Shown here: piece after piece, positions 1 through 6,529 of the stretch
Layout: every line of letters begins with the position of its first letter
Position numbering within the stretch: position 1 is the stretch's first letter
NCBI GenBank assembly: GCA_934129785.1
Contig: CAKOWW010000022.1
Location: 1-17,505 of the forward strand
Source of the DNA: an uncultured Clostridia bacterium
GTDB taxonomy: Bacteria; Bacillota; Clostridia; TANB77; CAG-508
Reading direction: 5' to 3'
Length of the DNA: 17,505 nt
Made by a program: the position numbers and the translations under genes
The notes under the pieces: generated by a model
Told to the model about the DNA's origin: nothing
What the model saw: only the letters and a program-made list of their open reading frames with translations
Databases searched by the model: none

Positions 1-149
1 GTATGTATCGTTCTTATTGTACTAATAATGGATTATGCCCTATAAAAAAGCATGAATTTTACAATAATTTAATACAACTATACTCTTTCACAAAAAAAGT
101 TATTAATGGTTACGACTACCTTTTTAAATATAAAAGTTTAAATTCATAA
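1..149 (+). CDS. C-terminal fragment of a primase/helicase-like (D5-type) mobile-element protein
   Basis: An open frame runs in from the left edge (codons from base 3) and stops at TAA 147-149, leaving about 48 residues. The visible peptide has the pattern YRSYCTNNGLCPIKKHEFYN, then a YLFKYK ending. This resembles the C-terminal winged-helix part of phage/plasmid P4-D5 primase-helicases, where a 'Y..yC..nGl.p..k.eF...L' pattern is typical. That match is from memory of the family and rests on a short stretch. It lies just upstream of an excisionase-like gene and an integrase, the usual order at the end of small integrative elements or phage satellites. The rest of the protein is outside the window, so ATPase motifs cannot be checked. 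Confidence 0.5.
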   Translation, partial: MYRSYCTNNGLCPIKKHEFYNNLIQLYSFTKKVINGYDYLFKYKSLNS

Positions 150-155
150 AAATTC

Positions 156-211
156 AAGTGGAAAAAGTGGCTTTAAAACAAAAAACTTTTTATATTCCAC
201 TTTTTCCACTT
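156..211. repeat. 15-bp perfect inverted repeat before the excisionase gene
   Basis: AAGTGGAAAAAGTGG (156-170) is repeated in perfect inverted form at 197-211, with a 26-base spacer. Each arm itself contains two GTGG units. Related GGAAGTGG sequence recurs at 505-513. It sits in the leader of the small HTH gene, so it could be an operator, an integrase/excisionase arm site or an RNA hairpin. Confidence 0.7.
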
Positions 212-238
212 AATATTAACAATAAGGAGAGAACAAAT

Positions 239-421
239 ATGCAAATACTTGATAATTATAATGATGTATTAACATTTAAAGAATTAAAAGAGATTTTAAA
301 AATTGGTAAAAACAAGTGTTATGAATTATTAAAACAAAATCAAATTCCATCAATTAGAATTGGAAATACATATAGAATACCTAAAATAAATGTTATTAGA
401 TTTCTTGAAAATCAAAAATAG
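239..421 (+). CDS. Excisionase-family helix-turn-helix protein
   Basis: A 60-residue protein. The ATG at 239 is chosen because AAGGAGA (224-230) sits 8 bases upstream; the longer frame opening at 158 would run through the inverted repeat and has no ribosome binding site. Residues about 10-57 form a MerR-like/excisionase winged helix: LTFKELKEILKIG, then NKCYELLKQNQIPSIRIG, then YRIPKINVIRFLE, the usual helix, recognition helix and wing order. Proteins of this type bind DNA near attachment sites and direct tyrosine integrases toward excision, and some also repress transcription. Its place between a primase-like gene and an integrase supports an excisionase (Xis) role. The function is inferred from fold and context; specific DNA targets cannot be read, although the flanking GTGG repeats are candidates. 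Confidence 0.8.
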   Translation: MQILDNYNDVLTFKELKEILKIGKNKCYELLKQNQIPSIRIGNTYRIPKINVIRFLENQK

Positions 422-433
422 CACCTTTACCAC

Positions 434-480
434 TTACAACCCACTTTGTTATACTAATTTTACATTAAAGTGGGTTGTAA
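434..480. terminator. Perfect 14-bp hairpin after the excisionase gene
   Basis: TTACAACCCACTTT (434-447) pairs perfectly with 467-480 around a 19-base loop, followed by TTTATTTTAA. It starts 12 bases after the stop codon. It could be a terminator for the element operon, though the T run is interrupted, or a recognition structure of the element. An outer pair, TACCACTT (428-435) and AAGTGGTA (507-514), brackets it. Confidence 0.5.
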
Positions 481-560
481 TTTATTTTAAGCATTATATG
501 TGGTGGAAGTGGTAGGCACACAGGATTTAATAATATGTAATTTGAAAGGAGAAGATTTAA

Positions 561-1812
561 ATGTTAAAAACAACAACCCAAGAATATATAAATGTTTCAT
601 ATTGCCTTGTAGTTAAAAGGGGAATATACCAAATAATATTAAATTATTATGATAAAAATCATAAAAGAAAACAAGTATGGAGGAGTTTATACATACAAGA
701 TAAACCACGGTAATAAAACAAAGGCTAAGAATAAAGCTAAAGATGTTTCAAGAGAATTTGAAAATGAACTTAATACACCTAAAACTGAAATTGAAGATAC
801 TATTTCAAATAATACACTTGTAACAACAACTTCTTCTAGTATGTTGTATGGAGATTATTTAAAACAAAAATGGTTACCTTATGCCAAGAATTCTTTGGAA
901 GTAACATCATATTCAGGTTACGAAAATAAAATAAATCTAACAGCTAAGTATTTTAATGATTTAGGAATTAAACTTAATGAATTAAAAAAATCTGATATAA
1001 AACAATTTTATGCCCATTTACAAGAAACTAGACATATAAAAAATAAAACAATTAATCATTACCATGCCAACATACATAAAAGCCTTGAAGATGCTATTAC
1101 TGAATTTGAATTAATAGATGTTAATCCTGCTCATGGTTTACGAAAAAAAGAAGAAACATATATACCTACTTACTATAAGCAAAAAGACTTAGAGATTTTA
1201 TTTAAAAAAGCAAAAGGAGAATTAATTGAGTTACACATTTTACTAGCTAGTTACTACGGTTTTAGGCGTGAAGAAGTTTGCGGATTAAAATGGTCTGCAA
1301 TAGATTTTGAAGCACATACTATTACAGTTTCACATACTGTAACACATGCAACAATAAATGGTAAATATACTGTTGTAAAAAAAGATAGATGTAAATCACA
1401 AAAAAGTAATAGAACTCTACCTCTTATTCCTTTTATCGAAGAACTTTTAAAAGAAGAATATAAAAAACAACAACAAAATAAAAAGATATATGGTAATAGT
1501 TATAAAAATAATGAAAATTATATTCTAGTTGATGAGGAAGGGAAATTAATTAGACCTGATAGAGTAACAAGACACTTTGGAGCATTAATAGAAAAAAATA
1601 ATTTAAGAAAAATAGAGTTAAGACAATTACGCCATTCTTGTGCAACATTATTATTAGCAAATGGTGTTCCATTAGACCAAATTCAGGTGTGGCTTGGACA
1701 TAGTGATATAAAGACCTCTCAAATATATGCCCATGCTGAAGTTATTAATAAAAAGTTAGCAGCGAGTGTAATTGCTAATGTTCTTCCTAATGGTAAAAAA
1801 CAATGTGCATAA
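561..1812 (+). CDS. Tyrosine recombinase/integrase, read through a +1 shift at CGG 708
   Basis: Site-specific recombinase of the mobile element. Translation from ATG 561 (AAAGGAG at 545-551) gives 49 residues of an AP2-like arm-binding domain (YQIILNYYDKNHKRKQVW) and then meets CGG TAA at 708-713. Skipping C708 continues as GNKTKAKNKA and gives 416 residues. Next come the SAM-like core-binding domain (about 95-190) and the catalytic domain. Visible catalytic residues are Arg about 235 (YGFRREE), Lys about 278, Arg about 357 (RQLRHS), His about 380 (WLGHS) and Tyr about 389 (SQIYAH). The first residue of the usual HxxR motif is Arg instead of His. The ATG at 649 has no ribosome binding site and would remove the arm domain. 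The gene points at tRNA-Leu 78 bases downstream, its likely target. It is either a recoded gene or a frameshifted one. Confidence 0.85.
708..711 (+). other. CGGT +1 shift site in the integrase
   Basis: In-frame CGG follows CCA and is followed at once by UAA (711-713) in the zero frame. Reading GGT (709-711) instead gives KP-GNKTKA, the linker normally found between the arm and core-binding domains of this integrase type. Confidence 0.7.
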
Positions 1813-1813
1813 A

Positions 1814-1852
1814 TAAAAAAATTCCTATAACTAAGTTGTAGTTAGTTATAGG
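1814..1852 (-). terminator. Rho-independent terminator of tRNA-Leu
   Basis: CCTATAACTAA (1824-1834) pairs perfectly with TTAGTTATAGG (1842-1852) around a 7-base loop. On the minus strand the stem is followed by a run of seven T (plus-strand A run at 1814-1820), so it stops transcripts coming from the tRNA. On the plus strand no T run follows, so it is not a good terminator for the integrase. Confidence 0.75.
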
Positions 1853-1889
1853 ATAATGCACCATATATAAACTTCAAATTTATATGCAT

Positions 1890-1977
1890 TGGTGCAGATG
1901 GCCGGAATCGAACCGGCACGGTTTATTCAACCGCAGGATTTTAAGTCCTGTGCGTCTACCAGTTCCGCCACATCTGC
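1890..1977 (-). tRNA. tRNA-Leu, anticodon UAA
   Basis: On the minus strand the acceptor arms GCAGATG (1971-1977) and CATCTGC (1894-1900) pair perfectly. The anticodon stem is CAGGA/TCCTG around the loop CTTAAAA, giving anticodon UAA. A long variable arm of the class II type is present, the T arm is CCGGTTCGATTCCGG, and a CCA end is encoded at 1890-1892. All cloverleaf parts are intact. The gene is the likely integration target of the element to its left, and its 5' half is duplicated at 2117-2158. That copy separates it from the strong promoter at 2198-2226. Confidence 0.97.
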
Positions 1978-1979
1978 AT
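1938..1979. repeat. Attachment-site core, copy 1 (inside tRNA-Leu)
   Basis: A 42-bp sequence starting ATTTTAAGTCCTG and ending CCACATCTGCAT, covering the tRNA from the anticodon loop to its 5' end plus two flanking bases. It is identical to 2117-2158, in the same orientation. A direct repeat of part of a tRNA beside an integrase is the usual mark of tyrosine-integrase insertion. Confidence 0.85.
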
Positions 1980-2010
1980 ATTTATTTAAAATTTATATAT
2001 TTTTTTAAAA

Positions 2011-2034
2011 TTTGTTAGACATTTTGTTAGACAT
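2011..2034. repeat. Two adjacent 12-bp repeats between the att copies
   Basis: TTTGTTAGACAT occurs twice head to tail (2011-2022, 2023-2034). An inverted GTTAGACA copy lies at 2179-2187, beyond the second att core. Short repeats flanking a core are typical of integrase arm-type binding sites, but no binding is shown. Confidence 0.55.
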
Positions 2035-2116
2035 CTAATTTTTACAAATTTTAAATTGCTTTCAATGTACTCTTACACAACACTTTTAAAGTTTTTACTT
2101 TTTGAAAAGTTGTTAA

Positions 2117-2158
2117 ATTTTAAGTCCTGTGCGTCTACCAGTTCCGCCACATCTGCAT
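2117..2158. repeat. Attachment-site core, copy 2 (orphan 5' half of tRNA-Leu)
   Basis: Perfect 42-bp copy of 1938-1979 that lacks the 3' half of the tRNA. It lies 33 bases from the predicted start site of the promoter at 2198-2226, at a normal tRNA leader distance. This suggests it marks the original chromosomal position of the gene's 5' end. Confidence 0.85.
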
Positions 2159-2197
2159 TTAATATTTGAACTGGCTATTTGTCTAACGACAATTGCT

Positions 2198-2226
2198 ATT
2201 ATAATATGCAATTAAAAATTTGTCAA
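2198..2226 (-). promoter_or_regulatory. Consensus sigma-A promoter for tRNA-Leu
   Basis: On the minus strand TTGACA (2221-2226) and TATAAT (2198-2203) are separated by exactly 17 bases. It reads into the truncated tRNA copy and then, about 215 bases further on, the intact tRNA-Leu. I see no comparably good promoter directly before the intact gene. Confidence 0.85.
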
Positions 2227-2355
2227 TACAATTCGAAAAAAATTTTCGAAAAAGTCCAAAAAAAATTTTAAACTTTCAAAATCTTAATTTTTTCGAAAAT
2301 ACCTTTTTTAAATTTTTCTAAAATATTAATATAAATTAATTAATCAAAATAAAGA

Positions 2356-2402
2356 CAATTATGAATTTTACAAACTTTACATATTTATATCGTTCATAAT
2401 TG
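2356..2402 (-). terminator. Probable terminator of carD
   Basis: CAATTATGAA (2356-2365) and TTCATAATTG (2393-2402) form a 10-bp stem with a 27-base loop, 10 bases after the carD stop. On the minus strand TCTTTATTTTG follows. The loop is long and the T run interrupted. The rest of the 1978-2411 gap holds only the att repeats, the tRNA promoter and AT-rich sequence, including the TTCGAAAA palindrome near 2232. Confidence 0.5.
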
Positions 2403-2411
2403 CCAAATTTT

Positions 2412-2975
2412 CTATTCTTCTGTTCCTGTTCCATCAAATGGTATGAACTTATTTACAACACTTTCTTGTTCTATATCATCTGCTCTAAACATCATGTAAG
2501 ATGTATTTATTTTGTTTTCTACTAGCTCTTCTACTTCTTCTTGTGATGCATGTTCTGCAAGTACTAATTCACTAACTAGTATTTGCTTTGCATTATTTAA
2601 CATTTTCTTTTCGCCTGTAGATAGTCCTTTTTCTTTTTGCTTGAAACTTAAGTTTCTTACAACATCTGCAATTTGATAAATGTCTCCACTTTTCATTTTG
2701 TCCATGTTGTCTCTATATCTTTTGTTCCAATTTTTGTCCATTACAGTTTCATCTTTTTCTAGTACTCCTATTACTTCATCTGCTGAACTTTTATCTATTA
2801 TATTTCTAACGCCAATTTGCTCTGCCTTTGCAGTAGGCACCATTACTTTTACTTCTCCTGGCATTTTTAATATGTAATATGATTGTTTCTCCCCTAAAAT
2901 ATCTTTTTCCTCTATTGAATCTATTACCCCAGCTCCATGCATTGGGTATACTATTTTGTCTCCTACATTAAACAT
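2412..2975 (-). CDS. carD: CarD/CdnL-family transcription regulator
   Basis: A 187-residue RNA-polymerase-binding regulator. Residues 1-60 (MFNVGDKIVYPMHGAGVIDS, with a conserved VMVP strand) form the Tudor-like domain that contacts the RNA polymerase beta subunit in this family. The rest is the helical C-terminal domain that stabilises open promoter complexes. Length and architecture match stand-alone clostridial CarD/CdnL proteins rather than the much longer repair factor Mfd, which shares the first domain. GAAAGGAG (2985-2992 on the plus strand) lies 9 bases before the ATG. It has its own strong promoter at 3084-3112 and a leader of about 100 bases. The acidic tail FDGTGTEE is unremarkable. 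It is probably a housekeeping gene, separately transcribed from dut upstream on the same strand. Confidence 0.92.
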   Translation of the reverse strand: MFNVGDKIVYPMHGAGVIDSIEEKDILGEKQSYYILKMPGEVKVMVPTAKAEQIGVRNIIDKSSADEVIGVLEKDETVMDKNWNKRYRDNMDKMKSGDIYQIADVVRNLSFKQKEKGLSTGEKKMLNNAKQILVSELVLAEHASQEEVEELVENKINTSYMMFRADDIEQESVVNKFIPFDGTGTEE

Positions 2976-3083
2976 GTAAGTCCACTCCTTTCAGCATTTA
3001 TATATTTTCGGCGAAAAAAAGATAATAAAGCTATGTCAATATTATACCTTTTAATAACTTTATTGGATTTTTTAACCATATTT

Positions 3084-3112
3084 ATTATACTACAAAAAAA
3101 GGTAAAAGTCAA
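3084..3112 (-). promoter_or_regulatory. Sigma-A promoter of carD
   Basis: Minus-strand TTGACT (3107-3112) and TATAAT (3084-3089) are 17 bases apart. The start site falls near 3077, leaving a leader of about 100 bases before the carD ATG. Confidence 0.75.
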
Positions 3113-3165
3113 AGCCTCTACCTTCGTTTTTATAGTATATTTTCTCTTGTTTTGCCTGCGTCTCT

Positions 3166-3197
3166 AAGTTTAAAAAATTTTAATTTTTTTTAAACTT
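3166..3197 (-). terminator. AT-only hairpin after dut
   Basis: AAGTTTAAAAAA (3166-3177) pairs with TTTTTTAAACTT (3186-3197). It starts 15 bases past the dut stop, but on the minus strand no T run follows the stem, so termination is only a possibility. Confidence 0.35.
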
Positions 3198-3211
3198 TTT
3201 ATGTATTCTTT

Positions 3212-3673
3212 TTATTTAGATGTTGAACCAAATCCTCCAACTCTTTCACCACTTGCATTATCATCATCTGTTACCAAATATTTTTGAAAAACAGCTTGTC
3301 CAATTGCTTCTCCTTTTTTTATTGTTATGTCTTCATCTTTGATATTATAGAAAGCAAACATAATATGTCCGTCATTGTCTGGGTTTCCATAATAGTCCTT
3401 GTCTATTACTCCTACACTATTAGCTAATATTAATCCTTTTTTCTTTGGGTTTGAACTTCTGTTATATAACATTAAAACTTCATCATCTGCCATATAGGCT
3501 TTTATTCCTGTTTTTATTAGTGTAGGGTTCATCCCTTTTTTAAAACTTGGCACTACAGTGTCTTCAGCTGCCTCTACATCATATCCAGCTGAATATTTTG
3601 TTTTTCTTATTGGTAGATTTATCCCTTTATTTTCAAATCCTTTAGCAATTTCAAAACCTCTTATTTTTTCCAT
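3212..3673 (-). CDS. dut: dUTP diphosphatase (dUTPase)
   Basis: Hydrolyses dUTP to dUMP and pyrophosphate, keeping uracil out of DNA and feeding thymidylate synthesis; the family acts as a cytoplasmic homotrimer. All five motifs are present in its 153 residues: AGYDV (about 29), NRSS (about 71) continuing into PKKKGLILANSVG, the GVIDKDYYG motif (about 88-96), GEAIGQAVF (about 121), and the C-terminal glycine-rich RVGGFGSTS flap that closes over the nucleotide. Motif 2 carries Asn before RSS, as in the slightly longer Firmicutes subgroup. AGGAGG (3681-3686) lies 7 bases before the ATG. A TTGACA is present upstream at 3728-3733 on the minus strand, but I see no good -10 at the correct spacing. 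No phage genes are adjacent, so it is probably chromosomal. Confidence 0.95.
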   Translation of the reverse strand: MEKIRGFEIAKGFENKGINLPIRKTKYSAGYDVEAAEDTVVPSFKKGMNPTLIKTGIKAYMADDEVLMLYNRSSNPKKKGLILANSVGVIDKDYYGNPDNDGHIMFAFYNIKDEDITIKKGEAIGQAVFQKYLVTDDDNASGERVGGFGSTSK

Positions 3674-3744
3674 TTTTATTCCTCCTAATTTTTATTCTTT
3701 CCTCATTTTTTCACATAAAGTTTTAATTGTCAATATTAATTTCC

Positions 3745-3778
3745 AAATTGTAACGTTTGTTTTTTGTCAAAATATAAT
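3745..3778 (+). promoter_or_regulatory. Promoter and shared motif upstream of feoA
   Basis: AAATTGTAACGTTTG followed by six T (3745-3765) matches the motif before feoB at 19 of 21 positions. It supplies a possible -35 TTGTAA (3748-3753), with TATAAT at 3773-3778 (spacing 19). The duplicated motif could be a promoter element alone or also the site of a metal-responsive regulator. Confidence 0.5.
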
Positions 3779-3794
3779 ATTATAAGGTGATTTT

Positions 3795-4029
3795 ATGAAT
3801 TTTGATACATTAAACAATTTACCACTAAATAAGAAAGGTAAGGTACATGAGCTAAACTGTAGTCGGAAATATTAGAAGAAGACTTTTAGATTTAGGGCTT
3901 GTTTGTAATTCCTATATTACTCCAATTTTAGTAAGTCCTTCACAAGGATTACGTGCTTACGATATTCGCGGTTCTCTTATTGCCATAAGAGATGAAGATG
4001 CAAATTTAATACATGTTTTCTACAATTAA
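3795..4029 (+). CDS. feoA: FeoA-like ferrous iron transport accessory protein, read through a +1 shift at CGG 3864
   Basis: A small SH3-like protein that in its family binds or regulates the FeoB iron transporter on the cytoplasmic side. AAGGTG (3785-3790) precedes ATG 3795. The zero frame reads 23 residues ending HELNCS, then CGG AAA TAT TAG. Skipping C3864 gives GNIRRRLLDLGLVCNS, then VSPSQGLRAYDIRGSLIAIR and FYN at the TAA (4027-4029), 77 residues in total. That is the normal FeoA length and pattern (RRLLDLGL, then the AYDIRGSLIAIR strand region). Neither half is recognisable as a complete domain alone. It lies upstream of feoB in the same direction, but a palindromic repeat separates them. 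Alternatives are a true frameshifted pseudogene or a base error. Confidence 0.8.
3864..3867 (+). other. CGGA +1 shift site in feoA
   Basis: In-frame CGG follows AGT. The zero frame reaches TAG two codons later. Reading GGA (3865-3867) continues the FeoA sequence as S-GNIRRRL. Confidence 0.7.
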
Positions 4030-4052
4030 CAATATTTCTGTTTTTGTTTAGT

Positions 4053-4242
4053 GATAAAGGGGATAATATTTTTGTACTTTCTTAGTTTAATATATAATAT
4101 AAGAATTTCTACAATAAATTGATGGCACCCTTCCACTTAGTCCTCACTTCGTTCGACGTGAACTCTTTCCATAAATTTATTTAAGAAATTCTAATACTAT
4201 ATTATTCACATTCAAAAGTACAAAAATATTATCTCCTTTATC
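4053..4242. mobile_element. MITE-like palindromic repeat between feoA and feoB
   Basis: GATAAAGGGGATAATATTTTTG and the following bases (4053-4080) match the reverse complement of 4215-4242 at 27 of 28 positions. Inner arms, AGAATTTCT at 4102-4110 against AGAAATTCT at 4184-4192 with imperfect flanks, extend the pairing. The unpaired centre (about 4125-4168) is the least AT-rich part and contains CCTCACTTCGTTCGACGTG. No coding frame is present. The form suggests a miniature inverted-repeat element or a long transcribed hairpin that could separate feoA from feoB expression. I see no clear target-site duplication. Confidence 0.6.
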
Positions 4243-4258
4243 GTTAAGTTAAAACTAG

Positions 4259-4290
4259 AAATTGTAACATTTATTTTTTACTAACATAAT
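4259..4290 (+). promoter_or_regulatory. Promoter and shared motif upstream of feoB
   Basis: AAATTGTAACATTTA plus six T (4259-4279) repeats the motif found before feoA. TTGTAA (4262-4267) and CATAAT (4285-4290) are 17 bases apart. The placement suggests that feoB has its own promoter, under the same control as feoA. Confidence 0.5.
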
Positions 4291-4318
4291 TTATAATATA
4301 TAAATTGGAGGTGTTACT

Positions 4319-6452
4319 ATGGGACTTACAAAGTCTTCTACTGGAACACGCATATTGGAAGATGATTTCAATATGCTAAAAAATAAAAACGGATTTACTA
4401 TTGCACTTGCTGGGAATCCAAATGTAGGAAAATCAACAATTTTCAATAGTTTAACAGGAATGCATCAACATACAGGAAATTGGCCTGGCAAAACAGTTTC
4501 CAACGCTACTGGAGAACATTTTTATAAAGATAACTCTTTTCTATTTGTTGATATTCCTGGTACATATTCTATAATGTCCAATTCTGAAGAAGAAGAAATT
4601 GCTAGAAATTATATATGTTTTGGTAATCCAGATGCAACTATTGTAGTTGTTGATTCAACATGTTTAGAACGAAATTTAAATCTAGTTTTTCAAATAATGG
4701 AAATTACCAATAATGTAATTTTATGTGTAAATTTACTTGATGAAGCTAAAAAGAAGAAAATAAAAATTGATTTAAGCAAACTTTCCTGTATGCTTGGAAT
4801 CCCTGTTGTTGGAACTATTGCACGAAAAAGAAAAACTTTAGTAGATCTGATGGAAACTACTTTTAATGTTTGTCAGAAAAAGATTGTTCCAAACCCCCGC
4901 AAAATAGAATATTCATCTGAAACAGAAAATGGAATTACAATTTTACAAGATAAATTATCGCACTATTCTACTATTCCCAAAAATCTATTAAGATGGATTG
5001 CTTTAAAAATCATTGATGGTGATGAGAAAATTTTAAAATCTATTGAAGAACATTTTTCTATTTCTATTATTGATAATGTTGAAATTCAATTAATACGTAT
5101 AAAAATTTTGAACACGCTACAAGATAAAAATTCTTTAAAAGATTCTATTACTTCTTCTATTATGAAAAAAGCAGAAGAAATTTGTCATAATGTTTGCACT
5201 TTTGAAAATAAAAATTATTCCACGCGTGACCGAAAAATCGACAAAATTCTAACTTCTAAAATTTTCGGTTTTCCTATTATGATTCTATTTTTAGGATTGA
5301 TTTTTTGGATTACAATAGTTGGTGCAAATTATCCTTCAAAATTTTTATTTAACCTATTTACTTGGTTTCAAGGAAAGCTTATAAGTTTCGCTAACATTAT
5401 TCATTGCCCCTGCTGGATTTCAGATATGCTAATTTTAGGTGTATATCAAACATTAACCTGGATTGTTTCAGTAATGCTCCCACCTATGGCCATTTTCTTT
5501 CCTCTTTTTACTTTTTTAGAAGACCTTGGTTATTTACCTAGAATTGCTTTTAATATGGATGGCTTTTTCAAAAGATGTTGCTGTACTGGTAAACAGATGA
5601 TTACTATGTGTATGGGGTTTGGTTGCAATGCTGCTGGTTGTGTTGGTTGTAGAATTATTGATTCGCCTAGAGAACGACTTATTGCAATACTTACAAATAA
5701 TTTTGTTCCTTGTAATCGGAAGATTTCCATTTCTAATTACTGTTGCCACAATATTTATTAGTGGAACTATGCAAGGAATTGGGGCTTCAATTGTTTCCAC
5801 AATTGCTGTTATTTTTGTTATATTACTTGGAATTTTTCTTACATTGTTCATCTCAAAGTTACTATCAAAAACAATTTTAAAAGGTATGCCTTCTTCTTTT
5901 ACCTTAGAATTGCCACCTTATAGAAGACCTCAAATTGGAAAAATTCTAGTTCGTTCAATTTTTGACAGAACACTTTTTGTTTTAGGCAGAGCAATAATGG
6001 TTGCAGCACCTGCTGGACTTGTAATTTGGCTTTTTGCAACTATAAATATTAGTGGAAATAGTTTACTTTTTATTATTGCAAATTTCCTAGAACCTTTTGC
6101 TAAATTAATGGGCTTGGATGGCTATATTTTAACAGCTTTCATATTTGGTATTCCAGCAAATGAAATTGTTTTACCAATAATTTTGATGTGCTATCTTGGA
6201 AAAAATTCTTTGGTAAATTTAGATGATACTTTTAAAATAGGTGAAATTTTAATAAATAATGGCTGGACCATGATTACTGCAATAAATGTTATGATTTTTA
6301 CATGTTTGCATTTTCCATGTACTACAACTCTTCTTACTATAAAAAAAGAAACTGGTAGCTTAAAGTGGACTGCTATAAGCTTTTTATTACCTACTATTTG
6401 TGGGATTTTGGTTTGTATGTGTACAAATTTAGCTTATAATATTTTTGTATAA
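4319..6452 (+). CDS. feoB: FeoB ferrous iron transporter, read through a +1 shift at CGG 5717
   Basis: Inner-membrane Fe(II) uptake protein with a cytoplasmic GTPase domain. GGAGGTG (4307-4313) precedes ATG 4319. Visible GTPase motifs are GNPNVGKST (residues 32-40), the switch region HTGNWPGKT (51-59), DIPG (78-81) and NLLD (138-141). A helical linker follows, then membrane segments starting near 318 (FGFPIMILFLGLIFWITIV) and the Gate regions. At codon 467 the zero frame reads CGG and would end as KISISNYCCHNIY; skipping C5717 gives FVPCN-GRFPFLITVATIF, the conserved second-half start. The +1 frame then continues with hydrophobic helices to 6452, 710 residues in total, normal for FeoB without extra domains. 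Partner: FeoA upstream. Each half alone would lack part of the permease. Confidence 0.93.
5717..5720 (+). other. CGGA +1 shift site in feoB
   Basis: In-frame CGG follows AAT. Reading GGA (5718-5720) gives PCN-GRFP, a well conserved FeoB segment, with no residue lost or gained. The zero frame continues for 14 codons (CGG included) before TAG, so no stop directly follows the shift. Confidence 0.75.
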
Positions 6453-6486
6453 ATTTTTTGTTAGGTGTTTTATTTTATAAAATTAG

Positions 6487-6495
6487 TGGTATAAT
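6487..6495 (+). promoter_or_regulatory. Extended -10 promoter for the P-type ATPase
   Basis: TGGTATAAT (6487-6495) is an extended -10 with a perfect TATAAT, 35 bases before the GTG start. No good -35 is visible. It implies transcription separate from, or in addition to, feoB. Confidence 0.5.
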
Positions 6496-6529
6496 TTATA
6501 AAAATACAAAAGAAATGGAGATGATTTTT

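Noticed and set aside
649..1812. Integrase starting at ATG 649 as a complete gene
   Set aside because: No ribosome binding site, and the upstream frame from 561 with a good site encodes the missing arm-binding domain that joins exactly at the CGG.
2937..3167. Plus-strand frame of 76 codons over the carD leader
   Set aside because: It covers the carD promoter and start region, has no ribosome binding site and shows no recognisable sequence.
5534..5851. Reading frames opposite feoB, and similar long frames opposite dnaE, the amylase, dut and the pilin gene
   Set aside because: They are shadows of real genes in AT-rich DNA, with low-complexity Ile/Leu/Phe/Ser-rich products and no ribosome binding sites.
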